Positions 48,749 to 57,860 of a stretch of 64,000 bases of DNA are shown here, piece after piece. The stretch spans positions 1-64,000 of the forward strand of contig CANDEH010000002.1 in the NCBI GenBank assembly GCA_947383645.1. Reading direction: 5' to 3'. This DNA is from an uncultured Clostridia bacterium. Its GTDB lineage: Bacteria; Bacillota; Clostridia; Oscillospirales; Oscillospiraceae. The notes beneath the pieces were generated by a model that saw only the letters and a list, made by a program, of their open reading frames with translations, did not search any database and was not told the origin of the DNA. Made by a program: the position numbers and the translations under genes. The first letter of the stretch is position 1. Each line of letters starts with the position of its first letter.

Positions 48749-50272
48749 TTGCGGATCAATCCTCAGCTGATGGAAAAAATTAAGGAGTCGCTGTCCTCTG
48801 TCCTGCCGATTACCGCCATTGTACTTCTGCTGTGCATCTCCATTGCCCCTATTCGGACGGGAACCCTGGTGCTGTTTCTTTTCGGCGCGGTGCTGTTGAT
48901 CGTTGGCATCGGATTTTTCACCCTGGGGGCGGATATCTCCATGACTCCTATGGGGCAGGGGATGGGCGTGGAGATGGGCCGTGCCAGACATCTGGCCTTC
49001 CCTCTGCTCACCGCCTTTGTACTGGGTCTTCTCATCACCATGGCGGAGCCGGACCTGCAGGTACTGGCCTCCCAGGTGCCCGCCATCCCCGGTACGGTGC
49101 TGATTGTCACCGTGGCGGCGGGAGTGGGGCTGTTCCTGGCTCTGGCGGTACTGCGCACCTACATCAAGATCCCCCTCTCCACGCTGCTGCTGATCTTCTA
49201 CTCTGTTGTCCTGCTCCTCACCTTCCTGACGCCGGGGAGTTTTATCCCCGTGTCCTTTGACTCCGGCGGCGTCACCACCGGACCTATTACGGTCCCCTTT
49301 ATCATGTCCCTGGGCGTCGGTCTGGCCTCTGTGCGCAGCGACAGGCACGCCACCGGGGACAGCTTCGGTCTGGTGTCGCTGTGCAGCATCGGGCCGGTAA
49401 TCGCCGTACTGCTCCTTGGAAGCTTCTACCAGCCGGACAGCGCCAGCTACCAGGGGGCCGCCGTGGCGGAGATCGTTACCACCACCGACGCGGCCCGCGC
49501 CTTTGCTGCCGCCCTTCCCGTCTATGTCCGGGAGGTAGCCGGCGCCATGGTGCCCATCTGCGCCATGTTCAGTCTCTTTCAGATCATTACCCGCCGCTTT
49601 AAGCGCAACGAGCTGCTGAAGATTGTCAGCGGTCTTATCTATACATACCTGGGCCTTGTCCTCTTCCTCACGGGGGTCAACGTGGGGTTCATGCCGGCCG
49701 GACAGTTTATCGGGGCAACCATCGCCCAGAGCCCCCGCCCCTTCCTGCTGATCCCTGTGGGCATGGTTATGGGCTACTACATTGTTGCGGCGGAGCCGGC
49801 GGTCCATGTGCTCAACAAGCAGGTGGAGGAGGTCTCCATGGGCGCGGTGTCTCAGCACGCCATGCGCCGAAGCCTCTCCCTGGGCGTGGGCCTCTCGGTG
49901 GGTATTGCCATGCTCCGTGTGCTGACAGGGATCTCTATCCTCTGGTTCCTGATCCCCGGCTATGTGCTCTCCCTGGCCCTCACCTTTTTTGTGCCGCAGA
50001 TCTACACCGGTATTGCTTTCGACTCCGGCGGCGTAGCTTCCGGGCCTATGACTGCCACGTTTCTGCTCCCCTTCGCCATGGGGGCCTGTGAGGCCGTGGG
50101 CGGCAGCGTGATGACAGATGCCTTTGGCCTGGTGGCCATGGTCGCCATGACGCCTCTGATTACCATCCAGCTCTTAGGCGTCTCCAGCGAGCTGCGCAAG
50201 CGGATTGCCGCCAGACAGTTTGAGGCCTATATCGGTCAGGCGGAGGACTGCATTCTGTACTACGATACATAA
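48749..50272 (+). CDS. DUF1538 integral membrane protein (duplicated)
   Basis: A 507-residue protein with about 12 hydrophobic helices in two related halves. The marker FDSGGVTTGPITVPF in the first half is matched by FDSGGVASGPMTATF in the second, each followed by a conserved DSFGLVSLCSIGP or DAFGLVAMVAMTP block. DUF1538 proteins are predicted transporters or channels without a proven substrate. The adjacent double-PII gene 12 bp downstream suggests regulation of transport by a PII-like sensor. TTG start after GAGAGGAGCG. Confidence 0.85.
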   Translation: MRINPQLMEKIKESLSSVLPITAIVLLLCISIAPIRTGTLVLFLFGAVLLIVGIGFFTLGADISMTPMGQGMGVEMGRARHLAFPLLTAFVLGLLITMAEPDLQVLASQVPAIPGTVLIVTVAAGVGLFLALAVLRTYIKIPLSTLLLIFYSVVLLLTFLTPGSFIPVSFDSGGVTTGPITVPFIMSLGVGLASVRSDRHATGDSFGLVSLCSIGPVIAVLLLGSFYQPDSASYQGAAVAEIVTTTDAARAFAAALPVYVREVAGAMVPICAMFSLFQIITRRFKRNELLKIVSGLIYTYLGLVLFLTGVNVGFMPAGQFIGATIAQSPRPFLLIPVGMVMGYYIVAAEPAVHVLNKQVEEVSMGAVSQHAMRRSLSLGVGLSVGIAMLRVLTGISILWFLIPGYVLSLALTFFVPQIYTGIAFDSGGVASGPMTATFLLPFAMGACEAVGGSVMTDAFGLVAMVAMTPLITIQLLGVSSELRKRIAARQFEAYIGQAEDCILYYDT

Positions 50273-50284
50273 AGGAGGGGCACC

Positions 50285-50962
50285 GTGATAAAACCATCCC
50301 ATCAGCTGCGGCTGATTGTCACCATTGTGGAGCGGGGCAAGGGCAATAAGGTGCGCCGGCTCTATCAGGAGCACCAGGTCTTTACCCATATCCACTGCGA
50401 GGGGGTAGGTACCGCCACATCAGAGATTTTAGACATCCTGGGCATCGGCAGCTCGGAGAAGGACGTGCTTTTAAGCCTGACGCCTCAATTTGCCGCCCGC
50501 GCCCTGTTTCACAAGCTGTCTGACGAGCTCCACGGGACGATGCGGGCCCGGGGTATCGCCTTTATTCTGCCCATGGAGGCGGTGAGCAACCTGCTCTCTG
50601 CGGGCATCCTGGTAAAAACGAAGCTGGAAAAAGAGAACGGAGGCGACGATATGCAGCAGATCAAGAACAGCCTGATCTTAGCCATTGTGAACCGGGGCTA
50701 TACCGGAGCGGTGATGGAGACAGCCAAGAAGGCCGGCGCCCGGGGCGGAACAATTCTCAAGGCCCGCTGGTCCGGCGACGAGCAGTTGGATCGCTCCTAT
50801 GGCGAGGCCTGGCAGACAGAGAAGGAGCTGCTGCTGATTGTCTCGCCCAAGGAGCTGCGCGGTCCCATTTTAGAGGCTATCCATACCCAGAACGGTACCC
50901 AAACCGAGGCGGGAACGCTGCTGTGCTCCCTGCCTATTGAGGATATGGTGCATATCGACTGA
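50285..50962 (+). CDS. Tandem PII-like regulator
   Basis: A 225-residue protein with two PII-fold units. The first (about 8-100) starts LRLIVTIVERGKGNKVRRLYQEHQV. The second (about 125-222) starts NSLILAIVNRGYTGAVMETAKKAGARGGTILKARW, closer to classical PII. PII proteins bind ATP/ADP or small metabolites and gate membrane transporters. Fusion of two units with a DUF1538 partner gene is the recurring genomic arrangement of this family. The start has AAAGGAGGGGC and is 12 bp after the DUF1538 stop. Confidence 0.88.
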   Translation: MIKPSHQLRLIVTIVERGKGNKVRRLYQEHQVFTHIHCEGVGTATSEILDILGIGSSEKDVLLSLTPQFAARALFHKLSDELHGTMRARGIAFILPMEAVSNLLSAGILVKTKLEKENGGDDMQQIKNSLILAIVNRGYTGAVMETAKKAGARGGTILKARWSGDEQLDRSYGEAWQTEKELLLIVSPKELRGPILEAIHTQNGTQTEAGTLLCSLPIEDMVHID

Positions 50963-51044
50963 TATAGCAAAGAACGGCCCGGATTCAGAGCAAGAGCCTT
51001 TGAACCGTCAGGCAAGCAGAAGAGGAAATGTGTTCAAACAGTAG

Positions 51045-51085
51045 GAAGGGCTTGCTGTCTGTGCATAACGGACAGCAAGCCCTTC
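51045..51085. terminator. Terminator between PII-like gene and queA
   Basis: GAAGGGCTTGCTGTC is fully paired with the downstream arm GACAGCAAGCCCTTC, loop of 11 bases. No long T-run; it lies between convergent genes. Confidence 0.6.
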
Positions 51086-51187
51086 GGCATTTGAGGACCG
51101 ATCAGCGCCAGACTGACCCGGTACCGTTTGGAACAGTTTGGAGAGAAGTCAAGGTCTGCGCAGATTTTTCCGGAAAACCTTTGTGTC

Positions 51188-52249
51188 TCACTCCGACTTT
51201 TTATCCAAGAATTCATCCATCCCGCTTCCAATGAACATCGCATCCCCAAAACTGAAGAAGCGATAGCGCTCCCGCACCGCCTCCTCATAGGCCGCCAGCA
51301 CATGCTCCCGGCCGGCCAGGGCGGAGACCAGCATGATGAGGGTACTCTCCGGCAGATGGAAGTTGGTTATCAGGGCGTCCATCACTTTGAAGCGGTAGCC
51401 GGGGTAGATGAAGATGTCGGTCCATCCGGCTTTTGCCTCCATGTATCCGTTCTCCGCCGCCCAGCTCTCCACCGTGCGGCAGGAGGTGGTGCCCACACAG
51501 ATGACCCGTCCTCCAGCAGCCTTGGTGCGGTTAATCAGATCCGCCGTCTCCGGCGGGATAACGCAGTATTCACTGTGCATATCATGGTCTGTAATGTCCT
51601 CCTCCTTTACAGGGCGAAAGGTGCCCAGACCTACGTGGAGAGTGACCGTCCCAATGGACACCCCGCCCTTTCGCAGCGTCTCCAGCAGCTCTGGCGTGAA
51701 GTGGAGCCCCGCCGTAGGGGCGGCGGCGCTGCCCGTCACTCTGGCGTATACCGTCTGGTACCGCTCCCGGTCCTGGAGCTCCGCTTTGATATAGGGAGGC
51801 AGGGGCATCTTTCCCAGGCGGTCCAGCACCTCCAGGAAGATGCCCTCGTAGTCGAACCGCACCAGCCGGTTGCCGCCCTCGACCTCCTCCGTCACCTCCG
51901 CGGTGAGGGACCCGTCGCCGAAGGAGATCCGGCTCCCCGGCCGCAGCTTCTTCCCCGGACGGACCAGGCACTCCCACACCTTGTCCCCCCGGTCGATGAG
52001 CAGCAGCACCTCGCAGGCCCCGCCGCCGGGGAGCCGGTGGCCCAGGAGCCGGGCGGGGAGAACCCGGGAGTCGTTTAAGATGAGGCAGTCCCCCGGCCGG
52101 AGCAGGGCGGGCAGATCGTAGAAGTGCCGGTGGCCCACCGCCCCGGTGTCCCGGTCCAGCACCATCAGCCGGGAGGCGTCCCGCCGCTCCAGGGGCGTCT
52201 GGGCGATGAGCTCCGGGGGCAGGTCAAAGTAGAAATCCTTCGTTTTCAA
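51188..52249 (-). CDS. queA: S-adenosylmethionine:tRNA ribosyltransferase-isomerase
   Basis: Transfers and isomerises the ribosyl of AdoMet onto 7-aminomethyl-deazaguanine in tRNA, the queuosine pathway. The 353 residues show FYFDLPPELIAQTPLERRDASRL, LNDSRVLPARL, AAPTAGLHFTPELL, LHVGLGTFRPV, HSEYCVIP and GTTSCRTVES, all family blocks. The start is TTG at 52249, eight bases after TGGAGG, giving LKTKDFYF; there is no ATG at that place. Confidence 0.94.
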   Translation of the reverse strand: MKTKDFYFDLPPELIAQTPLERRDASRLMVLDRDTGAVGHRHFYDLPALLRPGDCLILNDSRVLPARLLGHRLPGGGACEVLLLIDRGDKVWECLVRPGKKLRPGSRISFGDGSLTAEVTEEVEGGNRLVRFDYEGIFLEVLDRLGKMPLPPYIKAELQDRERYQTVYARVTGSAAAPTAGLHFTPELLETLRKGGVSIGTVTLHVGLGTFRPVKEEDITDHDMHSEYCVIPPETADLINRTKAAGGRVICVGTTSCRTVESWAAENGYMEAKAGWTDIFIYPGYRFKVMDALITNFHLPESTLIMLVSALAGREHVLAAYEEAVRERYRFFSFGDAMFIGSGMDEFLDKKSE

Positions 52250-52405
52250 GTGAAACCTCCAAATATTCGCGTTCCTCCGCACCGTTTTCAGCGGGGCGGC
52301 ATAGAATAGTCTATCACTACCAGCGGGGTCTGCCTCTGCCTGCGGGCAATGATGGGAGAAATGTCCACATGTAAAATACATTTGTAAAATATTCGCGAAC
52401 AGTTG

Positions 52406-52434
52406 TTGACAGCAGGCAGAAAATGTGGTATGAA
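52406..52434 (+). promoter_or_regulatory. Probable sigma-A promoter of asd
   Basis: TTGACA at 52406-52411 and TATGAA at 52429-52434, 17-bp spacer. It leaves a leader of about 95 nt, too short for a lysine riboswitch. Confidence 0.65.
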
Positions 52435-52535
52435 TAAGGGCACCGACAAGACCGCCCCGGAGAGTTGATTATACCAGCAGTCCGGCGAGATTGCAAGGGA
52501 GGGGCGCGGAAAACCATATTGGGAGGACGAGAGCA

Positions 52536-53627
52536 ATGGAAAAGTATCGCGTAGGCGTCATCGGCGCCACGGGCATGGTAGGGCAGCGGTTCGTGTCCCT
52601 GATGGAGAACCACCCCTGGTTCCAGCTGGTGGCGGTAGCGGCCAGCAGCCGCAGCGCCGGCAAGACCTATGAGGAGGTAGTCAGCAAGCGCTGGGCCATC
52701 GGCGGCAGCATTCCCGAGGAGGCCAGGGGCCTGGTGGTGCTGGACGCAGAGGCCGACGCGGAGAAGCTGGCGGAGCTGGTGGACTTCGTGTTCTGCGCCG
52801 TGGATATGAAGAAGGAGGAGATCCGGGCTCTGGAGGAGCGGTACGCCAAGCTGGAGTGCCCGGTGGTCTCCAACAACAGCGCCAACCGCTGGACCGAGGA
52901 CGTGCCCATGGTGGTGCCCGAGATCAACGCCGACCACATCAAAATTATCGACGCCCAGCGCAGGCGCCTGGGCACCAGGCGGGGTTTTGTGGCCGTGAAG
53001 TCCAACTGCTCCCTCCAGTCCTACGTCCCCGCCCTGCACCCGCTGAAGAAGTACGGCATCGAGCGGGCCCTGGTCTGCACCTACCAGGCCATCTCCGGTG
53101 CCGGCAAGACCTTCGAGCGCTGGCCCGAGATGGTGGACAACTGCATCCCTTACATCGGCGGCGAGGAGGAGAAGAGCGAGCAGGAGCCCCTGAAGCTCTG
53201 GGGCCATATCGAGGGCGATAAGATTGTCAAGGCCGACGGTCCCGCCATCACCGCCCAGTGCTTCCGCGTGGCCTGCCAGGACGGCCACATGGCCGCCTGC
53301 TTTGTGAAGTTTGCTGACGGCAAGGCCCCCTCCATGGAGCAGATCAAGTCCGACTGGGCCGCCTTCCAGGGCCGGGCCCAGGAGCTGAAGCTCCCCTCCG
53401 CCCCCAAGCAGTTCCTCCACTACTTCGAGGAGCCCGACCGCCCCCAGACCCGCCTGGACCGGATGCTGGAGAACGGCATGGCCGTCTCCATCGGCCGCCT
53501 GCGCCCGGACACCCAATACGACTACAAGTTCGTCTGCCTCAGCCACAACACCCTGCGCGGCGCCGCCGGCGGCGCGGTCCTCCTGGCCGAGCTCCTCTGC
53601 GCCGAGGGCTACATCACCCGCAAGTAA
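52536..53627 (+). CDS. asd: Aspartate-semialdehyde dehydrogenase
   Basis: Reduces aspartyl phosphate to the semialdehyde, a branch point for lysine/DAP, threonine and methionine. The 363 residues show VGVIGATGMVGQRF (NADP), the active Cys158 in KSNCSLQSY, and the CTYQAISGAGKTFERWPEM block. This is the longer archaeal/fungal-type ASADH often found in Clostridia. GGGAGGACGAGAGCA precedes the ATG. It lies just before dapA. Confidence 0.94.
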   Translation: MEKYRVGVIGATGMVGQRFVSLMENHPWFQLVAVAASSRSAGKTYEEVVSKRWAIGGSIPEEARGLVVLDAEADAEKLAELVDFVFCAVDMKKEEIRALEERYAKLECPVVSNNSANRWTEDVPMVVPEINADHIKIIDAQRRRLGTRRGFVAVKSNCSLQSYVPALHPLKKYGIERALVCTYQAISGAGKTFERWPEMVDNCIPYIGGEEEKSEQEPLKLWGHIEGDKIVKADGPAITAQCFRVACQDGHMAACFVKFADGKAPSMEQIKSDWAAFQGRAQELKLPSAPKQFLHYFEEPDRPQTRLDRMLENGMAVSIGRLRPDTQYDYKFVCLSHNTLRGAAGGAVLLAELLCAEGYITRK

Positions 53628-53655
53628 TCCCCCAATTTCCCACAGCACCCCACAC

Positions 53656-53690
53656 AAAAGAGGACGGAGACAACGCTCCGCCCTCTTTTT
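53656..53690 (+). terminator. Rho-independent terminator after asd
   Basis: AAAAGAGGACGGAG pairs with CTCCGCCCTCTTTT, followed by T. Confidence 0.85.
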
Positions 53691-53779
53691 ACGTCATTTT
53701 TAGGAAAATGGTTGCCGTTTTTCTGCCAGTATGTTACCATATTTATACCTTATGTCACCTGCTGCTTTCCGCTTCACTC

Positions 53780-53813
53780 TTATCTCCTATCTACTATCTC
53801 CTATCTCATATCT
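53780..53813 (-). repeat. Heptamer repeat tract on the minus strand (GGAGATA units)
   Basis: TATCTCC/TATCTAC units, reverse complement of the GATAGGA family, in the leader of dapA. Four to five imperfect units. Confidence 0.7.
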
Positions 53814-53831
53814 GAAACTTGGAGGTTTCCC

Positions 53832-54740
53832 ATGACAAACGCCCCTCTCTTCACCGGCTCCGCCGCTGCCATCATCACCCCCTTTACCAGGGACACTGTG
53901 GACTATCCCGCCCTGGGCCGCCTGCTCACCTTCCAGCTGGAGAGCGGCACTGACGCCATTGTGGTCTGCGGCACCACCGGCGAGGCGGCCACCATGTCCT
54001 ACATCGAGCGGATGCGCACCATCGAGTACACCGTACGCCATGTGGACGGCCGGGTGCCGGTGATTGCCGGCACCGGATCCAACAACACGGAGAATGCCCT
54101 CACGCTGTCCCGGGACGCGGCCTCTGCCGGCGTGGACGGCGTGCTGGTGGTAACGCCCTACTACAACAAGGCCACCCAAGCGGGGCTGACGGCCCACTAC
54201 CGCACCATTGCCGACAAGCTCGACCTGCCCATGATCCTCTACGACGTGCCCTCCCGCACCGGCGTCACCGTGGCGCCGGAGACCTACCTGACCCTCTCCA
54301 AGCACCCCAACATCGTGGGCGTGAAGGAGGCCAGCGGCAGCTTCGCCCAGATCCAGAAGACACGGGAGCTCTGCGGCGACAGCTTTGCCATCTGGTCCGG
54401 CAACGACGAGGATACCGCCGCAGTGTGCATGCTGGGGGGCAGCGGCGTCATCAGCGTGGCGGCCAACGTGCTCCCCCGGGAGATGCACGAACTGACAGAG
54501 GCCTGCCGGCGGAACGACTATGCCGAGGCGGGACGGCTGCAGCTGAAGCTGCGCAGACTGATCGAGGTGCTGTTCTGCGAGGTAAACCCGATTCCGGTAA
54601 AAACCGCAATGTACCTGATGGGGTACTGCGAGGAGATTTTGCGGCTGCCCCTTTACAAAATGAGCCATGAGCACCGGGAGGTGCTGGAGAAGACACTGAA
54701 GGAGTACGGCGTAGCGGTTTTCGGCGGTGCGGCCCTTTAA
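53832..54740 (+). CDS. dapA: 4-hydroxy-tetrahydrodipicolinate synthase
   Basis: Condenses aspartate semialdehyde with pyruvate, the first committed step to DAP and lysine. The 302 residues form a TIM barrel with the catalytic Lys at about 165 (GVKEASG), the Tyr in YDVPSRTG (about 137) and CGTTGEAATMS. The start has TTGGAGGTTTCCC upstream. It follows asd with a terminator between them, so the two are likely separate transcripts. Confidence 0.95.
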   Translation: MTNAPLFTGSAAAIITPFTRDTVDYPALGRLLTFQLESGTDAIVVCGTTGEAATMSYIERMRTIEYTVRHVDGRVPVIAGTGSNNTENALTLSRDAASAGVDGVLVVTPYYNKATQAGLTAHYRTIADKLDLPMILYDVPSRTGVTVAPETYLTLSKHPNIVGVKEASGSFAQIQKTRELCGDSFAIWSGNDEDTAAVCMLGGSGVISVAANVLPREMHELTEACRRNDYAEAGRLQLKLRRLIEVLFCEVNPIPVKTAMYLMGYCEEILRLPLYKMSHEHREVLEKTLKEYGVAVFGGAAL

Positions 54741-54834
54741 CTGTTGCGGCAATGTGGAGCAGGACGCAGTCTGTCCGGTCGAGCTGGTGATACCCTGCTG
54801 AAAAGTATACAAGAATATTTTTGAAAACGTATGG

Positions 54835-54876
54835 CTGAGAGCCGGTTCTCCTCCACAGAGGAGAACCGGCTCTCAG
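54835..54876. repeat. Perfect 19-bp inverted repeat with CACA loop
   Basis: CTGAGAGCCGGTTCTCCTC at 54835-54853 is fully complementary to 54858-54876. It has no T-run on either side and sits about 100 bp after dapA. In the gap 54741-55184 the only other items are the leuS promoter and a small leader hairpin; no gene is seen. Confidence 0.7.
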
Positions 54877-55086
54877 CGCAGCCTGTCAAAAAAGCCGGCA
54901 GAGTAGGATTGCGGCTCAGGCACAGGCGACAAATTGCGGGAATCGGGAGAAAACAGGTTGCAACAAGACGGAAGTCGCCGGGAGGAGCAGTCAGAGAGGA
55001 CTATGCAGATACCGTCTGTTTCTACCGACGGCACATACCTTTGGAAGGAAACACACATTTATCCCCGATCCCTGCTAATCTGCCAC

Positions 55087-55115
55087 TTGAAATGCCTTTG
55101 ATTATCCTGTATAAT
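55087..55115 (+). promoter_or_regulatory. Sigma-A promoter of leuS
   Basis: TTGAAA at 55087-55092, 17-bp spacer, TATAAT at 55110-55115. The leader of about 65 nt contains only a small hairpin at 55134-55152 and no T-box, so leuS is not under T-box control here. Confidence 0.8.
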
Positions 55116-55184
55116 ACAACAGATTGCAGCAGAAGAGGCCCGGAGGGCCTCTCTCAATACAGAAAACAGAAAGTGTGATGGTTT

Positions 55185-57602
55185 ATGAAGTACGATTTTG
55201 CCGCCATTGAGCGGAAGTGGCAGGAGCGGTGGCGGGAGGAGAAGACCTTCGCCGCCGTCACCGGCCGGACGGACAAGCCCAAATTCTACGGGCTGGTGGA
55301 GTTCCCCTACCCCTCGGGCAACGGTCTCCACGTGGGCCACGCCCGGCCCTATACCGCCATGGACGTGGTGGCCCGGAAGAAGCGGATGGACGGGTACAAC
55401 GTGCTCTTCCCCATCGGCTTCGACGCCTTCGGCCTGCCCACGGAGAACTACGCCATCAAAAACCACATCCACCCCGCCAAGGTCACAAAGGACAACATCG
55501 CAAACTTCACCAAGCAGCTGCACATGCTGGGCTACTCCTTCGACTGGGACCGGGTGGTGGACACCACCGACCCCAGCTACTACAAGTGGACCCAGTGGAT
55601 CTTCCTCCAGCTCTACAAGAAGGGCCTGGCCTACAAGACCTCCATGCCCGTGAACTGGTGCACCTCCTGCAAGTGCGTCCTGGCCAACGAGGAGGTGGTG
55701 GAGGGCGTCTGCGAGCGGTGCGGCAGCGCCGTGGTCCGCAAGGAGAAGAGCCAGTGGATGCTGAAGATCACCCAGTACGCCGACCGGCTCATCGACGACC
55801 TGGAGGACTTAAACTTCATCGAGCGGGTAAAGATCCAGCAGCGCAACTGGATCGGCCGGTCCGAGGGCCTGGAGGTGGACTTTAAGATGTCCACCGGCGA
55901 CACCATGACCGTCTACACCACCCGTGGCGACACCCTCTACGGCGTCACCTACATGGTCCTCTCCCCGGAGCACCCGGTGCTGGAGCAGTGGAAGACCGCC
56001 ATCGCCAACTGGGATGAGGTGCGCTCCTACCAGGAGGCCGCCGCCCGGAAATCGGACTTCGAGCGCAGCGAGCTCAACAAGGACAAGACCGGCGTCTGCC
56101 TCCAGGGGGTCACCGCCATCAACCCGGCCAATGGGGCCGAGGTGCCCGTGTTCGTCTCCGACTACGTGCTCATGGGCTACGGCACCGGCGCCGTCATGGG
56201 CGTCCCCGGCCACGACCAGCGGGACTGGGAGTTCGCCACCAAGTTCGGCCTGCCCATCATCGAGGTGGTGAAGGGCGGCGACATCACAAAAGAAGCGTTC
56301 GCCCTGAAGGACGACACCGGCATCATGGTGAACTCCGGCTTTATGAACGGCATGACCGTGAAGGACGCCATCCCCGCTATGAAGGACTACGCCGTAAAGC
56401 AGGGCTTCGGCCGTCTCAAGACCAACTTCAAGCTCCGGGACTGGGTGTTCTCCCGCCAGCGGTACTGGGGAGAGCCCATCCCCATGATCTGGTGCGACAA
56501 GTGCGGCTGGCAGCCGCTGGACGAAAAAGAGCTGCCCCTCCTCCTCCCCGAGGTGGAGAGCTACGAGCTCACCGACGACGGCGAGAGCCCCCTCAGCAAG
56601 ATGACCGACTGGGTGAACACCACCTGCCCCTGCTGCGGCGGTCCGGCGAAGCGGGAGACGGACACCATGCCCCAGTGGGCGGGCTCCAGCTGGTACTTCC
56701 TGCGGTACATGGACCCGGAGAACGGCGACGCCATCGCCTCCAAAGAGGCCCTCGATTACTGGTCCCCGGTGGACTGGTACAACGGCGGCATGGAGCACAC
56801 CACCCTCCATCTGCTCTACAGCCGGTTCTGGCACAAGTTCCTCTACGACATCGGCGTGGTGCCCACCAAAGAGCCCTACGCCAAGCGCACCAGCCACGGC
56901 ATGATCCTGGGCGAGGGCGGGGAGAAGATGTCCAAGAGCCGGGGCAACGTCATCAACCCCAACGACATCATCGAGCAGTACGGCGCGGACACCATGCGCA
57001 CCTATATCATGTTCATCGGCGACTTTGAGAAGGCCGCCGCCTGGTCCGCCAACGCAGTGAAGGGCTGCAAGCGCTTCCTGGACCGGGTGTGGAACCTGAG
57101 CGAGCTGGAGCACACCGGCGAGGACTACTCCAAGGCCAACGAGGCGGCGGTGCACAAGGCCATCAAGAAGGTATCCGAGGACATCGAGGCCATGAAGTTC
57201 AACACCGCCATCGCCGCCCTGATGGCGCTGGTGAACGACTACTACGCCAACGGGGCCAGCCGGGGGGACATGAGGGCCCTGCTGCTGATGCTCAGCCCCT
57301 TCGCCCCCCACATCTGCGAGGAGATGTGGGAGAACATGGGCTTTCCCGGCCAGGTGAGCGGCCAGAGCTGGCCGGAGTACGACGAGAGCAAGACCGTGGC
57401 GGACACTGTGGAGATGGCCGTCCAGGTAAACGGCAAGCTCCGCGGCACCATCCAGGTGGCCCTGGACAGCGACCAGGGGACGGTGGTGGCCGCCGCTCAG
57501 GCCAACGAGAAGGTGACCCGGTTTGTGGACGGCATGGAAATTGTGAAGGTCATTCATGTGCCGAACAAGCTGGTGAACCTGATTGTAAAGCCCAAGAAGT
57601 AA
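55185..57602 (+). CDS. leuS: Leucyl-tRNA synthetase
   Basis: Charges tRNA-Leu. The 805-residue class I enzyme has the HIGH motif (HVGHARPYTAMD, about residue 48), the CP1 editing insertion (about 200-390, TTRGDTLYGVTYMVLSPEH and GTGAVMGVPGHDQRDWEFA), zinc-type pairs CTSCKC and CERCG, KMSKSRGN (about 583) and a C-terminal anticodon region. Length matches the bacterial family. The ribosome site before ATG 55185 is weak. Confidence 0.96.
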   Translation: MKYDFAAIERKWQERWREEKTFAAVTGRTDKPKFYGLVEFPYPSGNGLHVGHARPYTAMDVVARKKRMDGYNVLFPIGFDAFGLPTENYAIKNHIHPAKVTKDNIANFTKQLHMLGYSFDWDRVVDTTDPSYYKWTQWIFLQLYKKGLAYKTSMPVNWCTSCKCVLANEEVVEGVCERCGSAVVRKEKSQWMLKITQYADRLIDDLEDLNFIERVKIQQRNWIGRSEGLEVDFKMSTGDTMTVYTTRGDTLYGVTYMVLSPEHPVLEQWKTAIANWDEVRSYQEAAARKSDFERSELNKDKTGVCLQGVTAINPANGAEVPVFVSDYVLMGYGTGAVMGVPGHDQRDWEFATKFGLPIIEVVKGGDITKEAFALKDDTGIMVNSGFMNGMTVKDAIPAMKDYAVKQGFGRLKTNFKLRDWVFSRQRYWGEPIPMIWCDKCGWQPLDEKELPLLLPEVESYELTDDGESPLSKMTDWVNTTCPCCGGPAKRETDTMPQWAGSSWYFLRYMDPENGDAIASKEALDYWSPVDWYNGGMEHTTLHLLYSRFWHKFLYDIGVVPTKEPYAKRTSHGMILGEGGEKMSKSRGNVINPNDIIEQYGADTMRTYIMFIGDFEKAAAWSANAVKGCKRFLDRVWNLSELEHTGEDYSKANEAAVHKAIKKVSEDIEAMKFNTAIAALMALVNDYYANGASRGDMRALLLMLSPFAPHICEEMWENMGFPGQVSGQSWPEYDESKTVADTVEMAVQVNGKLRGTIQVALDSDQGTVVAAAQANEKVTRFVDGMEIVKVIHVPNKLVNLIVKPKK

Positions 57603-57609
57603 CGCTATA

Positions 57610-57635
57610 CGGCGGCCCGGTTCCCCGGGCCGCCG
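57610..57635 (+). terminator. Terminator-like hairpin after leuS
   Basis: CGGCGGCCCGG pairs with CCGGGCCGCCG around TTCC; only a short T-run after. Confidence 0.6.
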
Positions 57636-57760
57636 CTGCTTATAACAGGCAAACACACAGTTTGTAGAAATTTTCAAAACATGTGTGACAGGGTACGCCC
57701 TCTCCCCCCGAATAGATCGCGTTTCACCAGGAGCGCCAACTGTCCGTGCCGAAGTTTTGA

Positions 57761-57789
57761 TTGACAGGGTGGAAGCGATAGGGTATCCT
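57761..57789 (+). promoter_or_regulatory. Promoter of the LysR gene
   Basis: TTGACA at 57761-57766 and TATCCT at 57784-57789, 17-bp spacer. Confidence 0.65.
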
Positions 57790-57860
57790 ATATCTGAATA
57801 TGGCGCGTGCAGAGAATGGCCAATCCCCACATGCCGTGGCGGCGGAAAGGAGAGGCTCAG

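Noticed and set aside
52250..52535. Lysine riboswitch before asd
   Set aside because: The promoter at 52406-52434 leaves a leader of about 95 nt without the lysine-box pattern or a terminator.
55116..55184. T-box leader before leuS
   Set aside because: The leader is about 65 nt and lacks the TGG-ACC core; only a short hairpin is present.
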